Origin: Labilibacter marinus
Lineage (GTDB): Bacteria > Bacteroidota > Bacteroidia > Bacteroidales > Marinilabiliaceae
DNA length: 64,000 nt
Reading direction: 5' to 3'
NCBI RefSeq assembly: GCF_001659685.2
Contig: NZ_LXYE02000024.1
Coordinates: 1-64,000 of the forward strand
Shown: piece by piece, positions 36,689-47,600 of the stretch
Position numbering within the stretch: position 1 is the stretch's first letter
How the letters are laid out: every line of letters begins with the position of its first letter
Made by a program: the position numbers and the translations under genes
The notes under the pieces: generated by a model
The model's input: the letters and a program-made list of their open reading frames with translations, nothing else
Told to the model about the DNA's origin: nothing
Database searches by the model: none

Positions 36689-39600
36689 ATGAAAAAGAAA
36701 AACAGATTAAGATTACTCATCGCAATGAGTCTGTTCATGTCTACTTTGATGACCTTTGCACAGCAAACGGTTATTACAGGTAAGGTAACAGATACGACAG
36801 GAGCTCCACTTCCAGGAGTAACTGTATTTTTTACAGGCACCACAAGTGGTACTATTACAGATATTGATGGGAAATTTAGCCTTAAAAAAGCAGTAGAAGG
36901 TAATAGTATGTTAACCTTTTCTTTCATCGGAATGAAAACTCAAGAAGTGGATGTAGCTGAAAAAACAGAAGTAAACGTGACAATGGAACCCGATGCTGTT
37001 GGTCTCGAAGAAGTAGTTGCTATTGGTTATGGTACAGCTAAAAAAGGCGATTTAACAGGAGCAGTAACAACGGTTGATACCGATGACTTTAATAAAGTAC
37101 CAGCTACTTCACCTTTACAGGCGCTTCAAGGTAGAGCTTCAGGGGTACAAATTACTACAAGCTCAGGTATGCCTGGTTCAAGTAGTGATGTATTAATTAG
37201 AGGAACATCTTCAATTAATGGTACTAATAAACCTATTTATGTAGTAGATGGAGTTATTACTACAGGTATTGATAATTTAAACCCTAATAATATAGAATCG
37301 GTATCAGTATTAAAAGATGCTTCGGCAGCAGCTATATATGGAGCCCGTGCTGCCAATGGGGTAATTATTGTAACTACAAAAAGAGGTGCAGGAGAAAGAA
37401 CTCCTGTAATTAGTTTAAATGCTTATTATGGTATTCAAACGCAAAGTAACTTAAAATTTGAGCAATTAAATGCGGATCAATTTATTGAGTTATGGACAGA
37501 ATCGCATGAAAATGCAGGACTTGATATTCCTTGGGATGATGATATTTTAGCTTATTATGATGGGGTTGATACCGATTGGCAAGATTTGATGAGACAAACA
37601 GGGGTTATTCAAAATTATGATATCTCTGTTGCTGGTGGAAGTGAAAGTTCAAACTTCTTTTTATCGGCAGGTTATTTGAATCAAAAAGGAATGGTAATAG
37701 AAACTGGATTTGAAAAGTTTACCTTGAATTTTAACTCTGACCATAAAATTGGAAAAAGAATAAAAATTGGTAACTCCTTAAATTTATATAGTACCAAAAG
37801 AGAAGGAAGTGATTATGCTTATCGTTATGCCTTGCGTAAATCTCCTATGTCTAAAGCTTATGAAGATGATGGTGATTATGGAGTTATTTATAATGCTAAT
37901 CTGGAGCATATTCATGCAAACCCAGTATGGTTGGCTAAAAATATTCAAGACGACCGTGTTGGGAGAGGAGTGCAGGGTAACATCTACTTAACGCTTGATC
38001 TGTTAAAGGGGCTTTCTTTTACGGCTCGTGGTAGTATGGATTATAGTACACTTTATGATACGTACTTCAGTTCTGGTGTTCCGCCACAATACGGATGGGA
38101 AGGAACTACTGTGAATACAGTACAGAAAGAACATGTACAGAGAATGCACTGGATTGGAGATTTTTTATTCAATTATGAAAAATCATTTAACGGAGGACAT
38201 AATTTGAAAGCATTACTTGGGTATTCGGTAGAGGAGGATACTAGAGAAAATCTATACGGTTCGCGTACAGGTACACCAAATGATGATATTCGTTTTTTAA
38301 GCGCTGGTGATCCATTGAGCCAGATTAATGAAAATGGTTTTAAAGATTGGGCTTTTGCTTCTGTTTTTGGAAGAGTTAATTATGATTTTAAAAACAAGTA
38401 TTTAGCGTCTTTTACAGTTCGTCGTGATGGAACATCAAGATTAGCAGATGGAAATAAGTATGGTGTTTTTCCTTCTGCATCCTTAGCTTGGCGTATGAGC
38501 GAAGAAAGCTTTATGCAAGGGTTAAACTGGTTGGATGATTTAAAAGTACGTGCAAGTTTTGGTACTTTAGGTAACATATTAAGTATTGGTGAATATGCAA
38601 CTTCTCCTTCTTTAACAGCTCGTCAGGCAGTACTTAACCAAGGTGGAGCATTAGGTTATACTCAAACTGCTGCGGTTAATAAGGATTTAGTATGGGAGAC
38701 TTCGGTAAAAAGAAATTTCGGTTTTGATGCTACCTTATTTAATAGCAAGTTATATACTAGTTTAAATATTTTTAACGAAGTAACTTCCGATCAGCTTTTT
38801 CGTGATCCATTAGCAGCTTCTACAGGATTAAACCAGAGCCCTATTATTAATGCAGGTGAAGTGCAAAATACAGGTTTTGAATTCGATTTAGGTTACCGAG
38901 TGAAAAATGGTGATTGGTCGTATGATATCAGCGGAAATATTTCGCATGTAAAGAATAAAGTAACTGATTTAGGTGGTCGCGATTTAAGAACATCAGGTAT
39001 GGTTGTAGGACAGCCATTAAGATCTTTTTTCGGATATAAGTCTGATGGATTAATTAAAAACGAAAGTCAGCTCAGTGTATATCAAGAAGGACCATTTGGT
39101 AAAAAGCAAATTGGCGATATTAATTTATTAGATATTGATGGTTATGATGAAGAAGGTAATTTAACAGGAAAGCCTGATGGAAAGGTAGATGCTGCTGACC
39201 GTACTTTAATAGGTGATAGATACCCTAGTTTTTTATATGGTATTGTAGGTAGCGTAGGTTATAAAAACTGGAATTTACAGGTGCAGCTACAAGGAGTTCA
39301 AGGTATCGATTTTGAAACCCATGTGGGAGGCAATAACGATGTGGTTCAATTGATGTCGTCATGGGCTCGTAACGAAGATGCACGTGTTTACGATAGATAT
39401 CATGCAACCGCTAACCCTAACGGAAAATGGCCGCGTTTATCTAAAGATCAATCCGGTAGCAATGCTGAGTTTTCTGAATTTTGGTTGCAAGATGCTTCTT
39501 ATTTAAGTATCAGAAACGTAAACTTAAATTATACAGTCCCTACCAAACATTGTGAAAAGGTCGGAATGCAAAGCTTAAGTTTTTATTTAAGTGTGCAAAA

Positions 39601-39715
39601 TGCATATACGTTTACAAGCTTTACAGGTCCTGATGTGGATTCTTCAGCTTCTGACTCATATAACACGATTCCTCAACCAAGAACATGGACACTGGGATTA
39701 AAAGCATCATTTTAA
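36689..39715 (+). CDS. SusC-family TonB-dependent glycan transporter (PUL 1)
   Basis: A 1008-residue outer-membrane transporter. Order: signal peptide (1-25), carboxypeptidase-like regulatory (CarboxypepD_reg-like) domain (about 28-105, I-T-G-K-V-T-D), TonB box region (V-V-A-I-G-Y-G-T near 110), plug (about 120-235, with P-I-Y-V-V-D-G and G-A-R-A-A-N-G-V-I-I-V-T-T-K), then a 22-strand barrel to the C-terminal aromatic residue. There is no STN anti-sigma signalling domain, in line with control by an HTCS. It forms the pore of the pedal-bin complex with the SusD protein encoded 23 bases downstream. Confidence 0.96.
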   Translation: MKKKNRLRLLIAMSLFMSTLMTFAQQTVITGKVTDTTGAPLPGVTVFFTGTTSGTITDIDGKFSLKKAVEGNSMLTFSFIGMKTQEVDVAEKTEVNVTMEPDAVGLEEVVAIGYGTAKKGDLTGAVTTVDTDDFNKVPATSPLQALQGRASGVQITTSSGMPGSSSDVLIRGTSSINGTNKPIYVVDGVITTGIDNLNPNNIESVSVLKDASAAAIYGARAANGVIIVTTKRGAGERTPVISLNAYYGIQTQSNLKFEQLNADQFIELWTESHENAGLDIPWDDDILAYYDGVDTDWQDLMRQTGVIQNYDISVAGGSESSNFFLSAGYLNQKGMVIETGFEKFTLNFNSDHKIGKRIKIGNSLNLYSTKREGSDYAYRYALRKSPMSKAYEDDGDYGVIYNANLEHIHANPVWLAKNIQDDRVGRGVQGNIYLTLDLLKGLSFTARGSMDYSTLYDTYFSSGVPPQYGWEGTTVNTVQKEHVQRMHWIGDFLFNYEKSFNGGHNLKALLGYSVEEDTRENLYGSRTGTPNDDIRFLSAGDPLSQINENGFKDWAFASVFGRVNYDFKNKYLASFTVRRDGTSRLADGNKYGVFPSASLAWRMSEESFMQGLNWLDDLKVRASFGTLGNILSIGEYATSPSLTARQAVLNQGGALGYTQTAAVNKDLVWETSVKRNFGFDATLFNSKLYTSLNIFNEVTSDQLFRDPLAASTGLNQSPIINAGEVQNTGFEFDLGYRVKNGDWSYDISGNISHVKNKVTDLGGRDLRTSGMVVGQPLRSFFGYKSDGLIKNESQLSVYQEGPFGKKQIGDINLLDIDGYDEEGNLTGKPDGKVDAADRTLIGDRYPSFLYGIVGSVGYKNWNLQVQLQGVQGIDFETHVGGNNDVVQLMSSWARNEDARVYDRYHATANPNGKWPRLSKDQSGSNAEFSEFWLQDASYLSIRNVNLNYTVPTKHCEKVGMQSLSFYLSVQNAYTFTSFTGPDVDSSASDSYNTIPQPRTWTLGLKASF

Positions 39716-39738
39716 TAATGCCAAAAAATTATAATACT

Positions 39739-41370
39739 ATGAATAAAATATATAGAAAACTGGCGATAGCCATTTCAATGCTTCTTTTGTTAGGTGCATG
39801 TAACGAAAGTGAGTTTTTAGATAGATACCCAAAGGATTCACCTAGTCCAGATAACTTTTTTGTGAATGAAACTTCCGCTCGTATGGCAGTTAATGCTTGC
39901 TACCACCCTTGGGTATGGGGCGATTGGGAAATGGTTAAAAGAGATATGATTATATTGATGGATGCCATGACTGATGATAGTTATTGGAGACCTAATAGAG
40001 GATCTTCTATAGCTTTAGAACAGTGGAATATAACACCAACACACAATAATGTAACCGATTGGTGGAGGTATGCTTACGAATGTATTAATGCAGCTAACTT
40101 TGCGATAGAGAACATTCCTTTATCTTCAGATGGTGGATTTACGGCCGAGAAACAAGCACCTTATATTGCGGAAGCAAGATTCTTTAGAGCATACTCTTAC
40201 TTGTTTTTAACAACTTTTTATGGAGATGTGCCATTATTAACAAGTGTTGCCGACAATGTAGAGGCGTATAATACACCTCGCTCACCAAAGGCTACCGTAA
40301 TGCAACAAGTAGTAGACGATTTTGAATTTGCAATGGATAATTTACCTGCAACTCAAACCGTTCAAGGACCTCCTAATAGTGCGGCAGCGGCAGCATTTTT
40401 AGCTAAAACATATTTGTTTTTAGAAGATTGGTCTAAGGCAGAAGTAGCTGCGTTAGAAGCCATCACAATAGCCGAAGGAGAAGGTCATATGTTAGAAGAT
40501 CAGTATTTAGATATCTGGAATAACGAAGATAACAAAGAGGTATTGTTTGCCTGGACCTTTGTTCCAAATATTGAAGAATATAGCCAAAATATGACTATCC
40601 AACGTTTATGTCGTGATTTACCAGGGCCTTTAAAACTTGGTATTGGTGGCGATGGATGGGGATATGCATTACCTCAGCGGGATTTATATGATGCCTATGA
40701 AAATGGTGATCCAAGAAGAGAGTTTACCATTTATTCTCCAGAAAAACCTTACGAAGTTTATAATGGAGCAGAGGACTTTACCTATACGCATATCAAGATG
40801 GATGAAAGCGGTAATGAAATTTCGTGGGAGGTGACGTATAAACCTGGTGATATGGTTGAATATGATTATCGTTGGTCGCCCACTGGTATGAATGTAAAAA
40901 AGATGGTTCAACCAGTAAATGAATTATCAAATGTACGTTGGGATGGAATGGATATACCAGTTATCCGTTTGGCTGAAGTATATTTAATATTGGCAGAAGC
41001 ATTAGCAGAACAAGGTGATAATGATGCCTTAATTTGGGTGAATAAAGTGCGTTCAAGGGCATCGGTAAGTATGCCTGATAAAACTACTGCTGATGGTGAT
41101 TTAGTGGATATCGTTAGACACGAAAGAAGAGTAGAATTAGCCATGGAAGGGCTTCGTCTTTATGATTTGATCCGTTGGGGAATAGTAGATGATGTATTTG
41201 GTGATGGAACCAAGGTGAAGCGTCATTATCATTCTGACTTTATGGATGCTAGTTCAAGTTCTAAGTTTGATGCACCAATTGGTAATTTAACCTTAGATCC
41301 ATTATTCCCATTGCCTCAAAGAGAACTTGATTATAACACAGAGATTAACACTAATAACCCAGGTTGGTAA
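39739..41370 (+). CDS. SusD-family surface glycan-binding lipoprotein (PUL 1)
   Basis: A lipoprotein of about 543 residues that captures oligosaccharides and closes over the SusC pore. I place the start at 39739, where M-N-K-I-Y-R-K starts a lipoprotein signal ending in L-L-G-A-C. An upstream in-frame Met at 39685 would overlap the SusC gene and add a non-signal N-terminus. Family marks include an early F-L-D-R-Y-P-K-D, TPR-like helices (A-E-A-R-F-F-R-A-Y-S-Y), and the C-terminal E-R-R-V-E-L-A-M-E-G-L-R-L-Y-D-L-I-R-W segment. It is followed by a strong intercistronic hairpin before GH2. Confidence 0.95.
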   Translation: MNKIYRKLAIAISMLLLLGACNESEFLDRYPKDSPSPDNFFVNETSARMAVNACYHPWVWGDWEMVKRDMIILMDAMTDDSYWRPNRGSSIALEQWNITPTHNNVTDWWRYAYECINAANFAIENIPLSSDGGFTAEKQAPYIAEARFFRAYSYLFLTTFYGDVPLLTSVADNVEAYNTPRSPKATVMQQVVDDFEFAMDNLPATQTVQGPPNSAAAAAFLAKTYLFLEDWSKAEVAALEAITIAEGEGHMLEDQYLDIWNNEDNKEVLFAWTFVPNIEEYSQNMTIQRLCRDLPGPLKLGIGGDGWGYALPQRDLYDAYENGDPRREFTIYSPEKPYEVYNGAEDFTYTHIKMDESGNEISWEVTYKPGDMVEYDYRWSPTGMNVKKMVQPVNELSNVRWDGMDIPVIRLAEVYLILAEALAEQGDNDALIWVNKVRSRASVSMPDKTTADGDLVDIVRHERRVELAMEGLRLYDLIRWGIVDDVFGDGTKVKRHYHSDFMDASSSSKFDAPIGNLTLDPLFPLPQRELDYNTEINTNNPGW

Positions 41371-41413
41371 ATTCACATCGATTTACTAATTAGTTAATTT
41401 AGTTTTCCAAATG

Positions 41414-41442
41414 CATAGGGCAGGAGTATATCCTGCCCTATG
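41414..41442 (+). promoter_or_regulatory. Intercistronic hairpin between SusD (PUL 1) and GH2
   Basis: A perfect 12-base-pair stem (CATAGGGCAGGA/TCCTGCCCTATG, loop GTATA) is followed only by TTTATT, a poor terminator tail. It lies 44 bases after the SusD stop and 62 before GH2. It may act as a partial terminator or as an mRNA end-stabiliser, giving more SusC/SusD than GH2. Confidence 0.65.
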
Positions 41443-41503
41443 TTTATTAAATTACAAACCATCCTAAAACTAAATGATTGGATAAATAGAAAAACTTATT
41501 GCC

Positions 41504-43942
41504 ATGAAAATATTACTACTTTGTATCTTGTGTACTCTTGTTTCTTGGGTTAATGCTCAAACTATATCAAAAGAAACCCATCGAATCTCACATAATTGGG
41601 AATTTGTCCGTCAGGATTTGGGGGGTATTTGGGAAGCTATTCGTCCTGTAAAAGCAGGCCGACCAGAAACGGTGCCATTGTGGACAAAGGTTGAACTCCC
41701 GCATTGTTTTAATGCCGAAGATGCGGTTGATCCTGATGTGAACTATTATCAAGGGCCTGGATGGTACCGTACACAACTTAAAATTGAAAATCCATATGCT
41801 AATGGACGTACTTTGTTACATTTTGAGGGGGCTGGCCAAAAAACAGAAGTATATATTGGATTAAACAAAGTAGCTTATCACGTTGGAGGTTATGATGAGT
41901 GGACGGTTGATATTACCGATTTTATTAAGGATGCACTTAATGAAGAAGGAAAAATTCCTCTTTCAATAAGATGCGATAATTCGCGCGATTTGCAGATGAT
42001 TCCTTCTGATTTATCTGATTTTAATATTTATGGAGGGCTTTATCGATATGTGAATTTAACCTATGTTCCACAGTGTTATATCAAGCAAGTTCATGCCAAG
42101 CCAAGCATCCAAAACAAAAAAGGAGGTCATGTAAATTTAAAGATTGATTTGCAAAATAAAGATGAGGCAGAGCTAGAATTGTTAGTTGAGGTTAATGATC
42201 CTTTGGGCAATACGGTTTACGTAACAAAACTAACTACTTCATCCACCCAAATTGAACACAATTTTGATTTGAAAAAAATCACTAAATGGTCTGATGTTAA
42301 TCCAGCCTTATATAGTTTAAATATTACATCATTAAATAAAAGTGGTGGTCAAACCTATACTGATAAGTTTGGCTTTAGAAGCTTTAGATTTGAGAAGAAT
42401 GGGCCCTTTTATTTAAACGAGAAACGCTTGCTATTGCGCGGTACTCATCGTCACGAAGATCATGCAGGAGTGGCTGCCGCAATGACAGAAGAAATGATAA
42501 AAACGGAGATGCAGTTGATGAAAGATATGGGCGTTAATTTTATCCGTTTAGGCCATTATCAGCAATCTAGGATAGTGTTGAACCTGTGTGATAGTTTAGG
42601 GATTTTAGTGTGGGAAGAAATTCCATGGTGTAGAGGTGGCTTAGGAGGTGATGTATATAAAATTCAAGCTAAACGTATGCTAAGTAACATGATAAACCAG
42701 CATTTTAATCATCCATCAATAATAATATGGGGATTGGGTAATGAAAATGATTGGCCTGGTGACTATCCTGAGTTTGACAAAGAAAAAATTAAAGACTTTA
42801 TGAGAGAATTAAACGATTTTTCTCATGAGTTAGATGCTGAACGCAAAACAGGCATCCGAAGATGTGATTTTTGTAAAGATATTATTGATGTTTATTCGCC
42901 ATCTATTTGGGCTGGTTGGTACCGAGGAAAATTTATAGAGTATAAAGAGGTATCCCGAAAGAACATGGAAGCAGTAGATCATTTCTTTCATATGGAATGG
43001 GGCGGAAGCAGTCATGCAGGGCGACATGATGAGAACCCAGATAAAGGTTTAGAATTGATACAAACGGGGCAAGGAGCAGATGAAAGAGCTGGAGATGCCT
43101 CGTTAATAGGAGGCGCTGCTCGTGTATCAAAAGATGGTAATTGGTCAGAGACTTATATCTGTAATTTATTCGATTGGCATTTAAAAGAACAAATTAACAT
43201 GCCATGGCTAACGGGTGCTGCACAGTGGGCTTTTAAGGATTTTTCTACACCTGTACGTCCTGAAAACCCTATTCCTTATATGAACCAGAAAGGAGTTGTG
43301 CAGCGCGATTTAACGAAAAAAGAAAGCTATTATATTTTTCAATCGTACTGGACAAAAGACCCTATGGTGCATATTTATGGCCACAGTTGGCCTGTTAGGT
43401 GGGGAGATGAAGGTGAAGATCGCTTGGTGAAAGTATATTCCAACTGCGACAAAGTAGAGTTATTTTTAAACGGCGAAAGCTTGGGGCGTAAAAATAGGAA
43501 TACAGATGTATTTCCTGCATGTGGTTTATACTGGAATATTAAGTTTAAAAAAGGAGTAAATTCATTGTTGGCTGTAGGTCAAATAAAAGGAAAAGAGGTA
43601 AAAGATGAGCTTATTTTAACCTATCAGACAACAAAATGGGGAAAGGTTTCTCAAATGAATATCGAAGAAATAGATATTGATGAAGAATACAGTTGGTTAT
43701 CTGTTAAAGCATTAGATGAAAATGGTATTTTATGTCTGGATGCAAATATTCAGCTTGAGTTTTCCTGTGTTGGGGATGCTATATTAATACAAAATCTAGG
43801 AACTATAGCTGGTTCCAGAAAGGTTCAGATGTGTAATGGACATGCAAAAATAAAGGTGAAACGTAAGGGAAGCAATTATGCTTTGTCCGTTAAGTCTTCT
43901 GGTATAAATAGTGCTGTTTTACTAGGAGGAAGTAAGAAATAA
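41504..43942 (+). CDS. Glycoside hydrolase family 2 protein (beta-galactosidase/beta-glucuronidase type)
   Basis: An 812-residue retaining exo-beta-glycosidase with signal peptide (1-18, V-N-A-Q). Domains: jelly-roll sugar-binding (about 25-190), immunoglobulin-like (about 195-300), TIM barrel (about 305-590), and C-terminal beta-sandwiches (about 610-812). Catalytic residues can be placed: acid/base Glu414 in G-L-G-N-E-N and nucleophile Glu498 in H-M-E-W-G. The barrel begins with L-L-L-R-G-T-H-R-H-E-D-H. The sequence alone does not separate beta-galactosidase, beta-mannosidase and beta-glucuronidase activity. In this locus it probably trims the oligosaccharide after GH88 has removed the unsaturated cap. 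It is the last gene of PUL 1. Confidence 0.9.
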   Translation: MKILLLCILCTLVSWVNAQTISKETHRISHNWEFVRQDLGGIWEAIRPVKAGRPETVPLWTKVELPHCFNAEDAVDPDVNYYQGPGWYRTQLKIENPYANGRTLLHFEGAGQKTEVYIGLNKVAYHVGGYDEWTVDITDFIKDALNEEGKIPLSIRCDNSRDLQMIPSDLSDFNIYGGLYRYVNLTYVPQCYIKQVHAKPSIQNKKGGHVNLKIDLQNKDEAELELLVEVNDPLGNTVYVTKLTTSSTQIEHNFDLKKITKWSDVNPALYSLNITSLNKSGGQTYTDKFGFRSFRFEKNGPFYLNEKRLLLRGTHRHEDHAGVAAAMTEEMIKTEMQLMKDMGVNFIRLGHYQQSRIVLNLCDSLGILVWEEIPWCRGGLGGDVYKIQAKRMLSNMINQHFNHPSIIIWGLGNENDWPGDYPEFDKEKIKDFMRELNDFSHELDAERKTGIRRCDFCKDIIDVYSPSIWAGWYRGKFIEYKEVSRKNMEAVDHFFHMEWGGSSHAGRHDENPDKGLELIQTGQGADERAGDASLIGGAARVSKDGNWSETYICNLFDWHLKEQINMPWLTGAAQWAFKDFSTPVRPENPIPYMNQKGVVQRDLTKKESYYIFQSYWTKDPMVHIYGHSWPVRWGDEGEDRLVKVYSNCDKVELFLNGESLGRKNRNTDVFPACGLYWNIKFKKGVNSLLAVGQIKGKEVKDELILTYQTTKWGKVSQMNIEEIDIDEEYSWLSVKALDENGILCLDANIQLEFSCVGDAILIQNLGTIAGSRKVQMCNGHAKIKVKRKGSNYALSVKSSGINSAVLLGGSKK

Positions 43943-44660
43943 TGCTGTAGTAATACAATTCAGTTATTAATAATTAGACATGTTCCATGTCTTTCCTGCA
44001 TCAATAAATAGCAGAAATCCCATTAGCCTGAAGATTTAAATATCTTCAGGCTAATTTTTTTTAACTCCTCTGGTTTTCCGTTGTGATGTTGATATCACAG
44101 TTATAAACAAGTATCCCCTATGGGTATAATATAAATAACTTAGAGAAGTTAAGTGTATATAGAGTTTAGTATTCTACTCCAGTTCTTGCAATCCCAGCGA
44201 GGTTGAATATAAATAAAGAAGGATAAAAATTACTAAAACATTTACTCGATCAGTAAGGATATTTTTCTTAGGTCATCTTCACCACAAAACTACTCGGTAC
44301 AATGATTAATCTCAAATAATTATTAGCTTATAGTATGGCTAAAGATACTTTACATTAGGAATGAAAATTATAGAGAAGTAGCATTTTTTAATGACGAAAA
44401 AAGTCATGTTTTTTTCTGTGTAAAATCACCTAATCAGAGTAGTTTAGATAAACTAGTATGTCATTTTATACAAATAAGTAGGTAGGTTAAGAGCATTGGT
44501 ATGTACTCATAGACAGATAGGTGGTCTCTATTGAGAAATAAGTGATTTAATTTGAATATGGTTGTTTTGTTAAAATGGACTTGGTGAAAAAAGAGAGCCG
44601 AAGCCAATAAAAAAAACACCGATTAGCTAAATGTTTTAAGTTAAATCAAAAATCAATTTT
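43943..44660. other. Long intergenic region between PUL 1 and PUL 2
   Basis: Apart from the GH2 terminator at 44022-44062, no gene is seen in about 600 AT-rich bases before the second SusC. Several unexplained short elements are present but no clear TAnnTTTG promoter. A long leader or an HTCS-binding region is likely. Confidence 0.5.
44022..44062 (+). terminator. Rho-independent terminator of PUL 1
   Basis: A perfect 14-base-pair stem (ATTAGCCTGAAGAT/ATCTTCAGGCTAAT) is followed by eight T residues, 80 bases after the GH2 stop. Confidence 0.9.
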
Positions 44661-47600
44661 ATGAAAAACAGAAGGAGATCTCTTGAGCTTAATCAAGGGT
44701 ATTTTTTTAGGAAAGGATGTAAAGTTATCACAGCTTTATTTCTCTTTCTAGTGTTATCTACAACTTCCAGTTTTGCGCAGCAGTCAATTAGTGGACTGGT
44801 TACCGACTCTTCTGATGGTAGTCCAATTCCTGGGGTTTCTGTATTAATTAAAGGAACTTCAGAAGGAACAATTACAGATTTTGATGGTAAGTATTCATTA
44901 TCCGCGAGTAAAGGGCAAACGCTTGTATACTCTTTTATTGGATTTACCACACAAGAAATTATTTTACAGGATGAGATTATTCTTAATGTAAGTTTAGCAT
45001 CAAGTACTGAATCATTAGATGAGGTAGTTGTTGTTGGTTATGGTACCAGCAAGAGAAGTGATTTAACAGGAGCGGTTACTTCAATCAATGAAAAATCGCT
45101 GAAAGCGGAAGTAGTAAACTCTTTAGATCAAGCGATCCAAGGAAAAGCTTCAGGGGTTCAAGTATCTCAAAACTCAGGTTCGCCAAGTGCCGCTACTTCT
45201 ATTCGTATTCGAGGGGCTAATTCATTAAGAAATAATGAGCCTTTATACGTAATTGATGGTGTTCCTGTGAATTCTGATGCAGCTCAAACTTCATCAGGAT
45301 TCGATTGGGCCGGAGGTGGTAATGGTCAAACAGCAGTTAATGTTTTATCTACCATTAATCCAGCAGATATTGTTTCAATTGAGATTTTAAAGGATGCTTC
45401 TTCAACTGCTATTTATGGTTCAAGGGGTGCTAATGGTGTAGTGTTGGTCACCACAAAAAAAGGAAAAAACGGAGATGCCGTCGTAGCATACAATTTTAAT
45501 TATGGTATTCAAACTCCAGCTAAATATTTAGATGTAATGAATCTAAAGGAATTTGCTGAATATCAAAATGAACTGGCAGACCAAGGTTATATTGATCAAA
45601 GACCTGAGTTTGAAGATTTAAATTTAGTACCCAAAGAAGGTACTAATTGGCAAGATGAATTATTCAGACAGGCTATTATGTCTGAGCATCATTTATCTAT
45701 CTCTGGAGGAACCGAGAAAACCCAATATTCTATTTCTGGAGGATATAAAGATCAAGAAGGATTGGTTTTAGGTTCTGACTTTAATCGTGTTACTGGTCGT
45801 GTTAATGTATCTTCTCAAGCAAAAAAATGGTTGAATGTTGGTATCAATATTTCGGCCAGTAGAAGTGAAGAAACAATTAATTTAACCGATTCAGATGATG
45901 GTGTTATTACCACCGCTTTGTTAATGTCTCCTTATCAGGAAGTACGTTCAGTGGATGGATCATGGACCGGGCCAAGTGGAAATGATCCTAGTACAGGAAT
46001 TAACCCTGTGGCTAAAGCCACCGAAATTTCTAACGACTTAGTTAGAACAAGGGTGCTAGGTAATGTATACGCTACTTTTAATTTGTTTCCATTTTTAGAT
46101 TTAAGGTCAGAATTTGGAACTGATATGAGTTTTAATAATAACTACGGATTTTTACCTATGTATGAGTGGGGACAAAGTAGTAACTCATTGGCTAAGTCGC
46201 AAAGACAATTTTCAAATAATACTTTCTGGATTCAGAAAAACTACTTGACTTTTGATAAACAGTTTAATAGTCATTCATTAAAGGTGATGGCAGGACAAGA
46301 GTCTCAGAAATTTCGTTATGAGAGTTTAAATGGACAACGTCAGGATTTTGTTTCCAATGATATACAAGAGTTAGCTGCAGGAGGTACGGACAATCAATTA
46401 GCTACTAGTAATGCGGGTTCTAATACCCAGGTTTCTTATTTCGGTAGACTTAATTATAACTACAAAGGAAAGTATCTATTAACAGGAACATATCGTGCAG
46501 ATGGTTCATCAAAGTTTGGACCAAATAACAAATGGGGATATTTTCCATCATTTGCCTTGGCATGGAGAGCAGCAGAAGAAAGTTTTATGCAAGATTTTGA
46601 CTGGCTAAGTAATTTAAAGCTTCGTACAGGTTGGGGACAGGTTGGTAACGATGGAATTGGTAACTATAGTTATGGATCCTCATTACAAGTAAGAGCAACT
46701 CCTTATGGAGGTGGGTTTTTATTAAATAATATACCAAATCCAAATGTTAAATGGGAAACTACTACACAATGGAATCTAGGGCTTGACTTAGGACTATTTA
46801 ATAATAGAGTTGAGTTAATAGCAGAGTATTATCAAAAGTATACTAAGGATATGCTTTTAATTCAACCGGTTCCAGATTATTTAGGTACTTTAAATGGTAT
46901 TGGTCAAGGATGGCAAGGGATTCAGCCTCCATATTCTAACTTAGGTGAAATGGAGAACACAGGTTTTGAGTTTACATTAAATACGGTTAATGTTACAACC
47001 GATAATTTTACTTGGAATACGAGTTTAACGTTCTCCAAAAATAAAAATAAGATTACTTCATTAGGGTTAGATAACGCATCTATCTTCCGTAAGGTACAAT
47101 GGTATGATTTTGTTACAAAAACGGCTGTAGGAAAACCAATTGGTCAGTTTTATGGCTATGAGGTAGAGGGAATTTTTCAGAGTGTAGATGAGGTGCGTAA
47201 TAGCCCAACTCAAAAACCAGTAAATGAATTAAATGGTACTTGGGAAGGTGATATCAAATACAAGGATTTAAATGATGATGGGGTTATTGATGATAACGAT
47301 CGCACCTATATCGGTGATCCTAATCCTGATTTCACCTATGGTATGACCAATACTTTTACTTACAAAGATTTTGATTTGTCGGTTTATTTGAATGGCGTTT
47401 ACGGTAATGATGTTTTTAACTTTCAAAGAATAAAAACAGAAGCCATGTCTGATTTATATAATAACCAATTAAAGACAGTTGCCAATAGATGGACACCTGA
47501 AAATACCAATACGGATGTACCTCGTTTAGTTCAATCAGATCCCAACCAGAATACTAGAATCTCTAGTAGGTATGTAGAAGATGGTTCCTATTTGAGGATT

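Noticed and set aside
39685-39738. Upstream in-frame start for the PUL 1 SusD gene
   Set aside because: It would overlap the SusC gene and put 18 non-signal residues before a normal lipoprotein signal; Met at 39739 is better.
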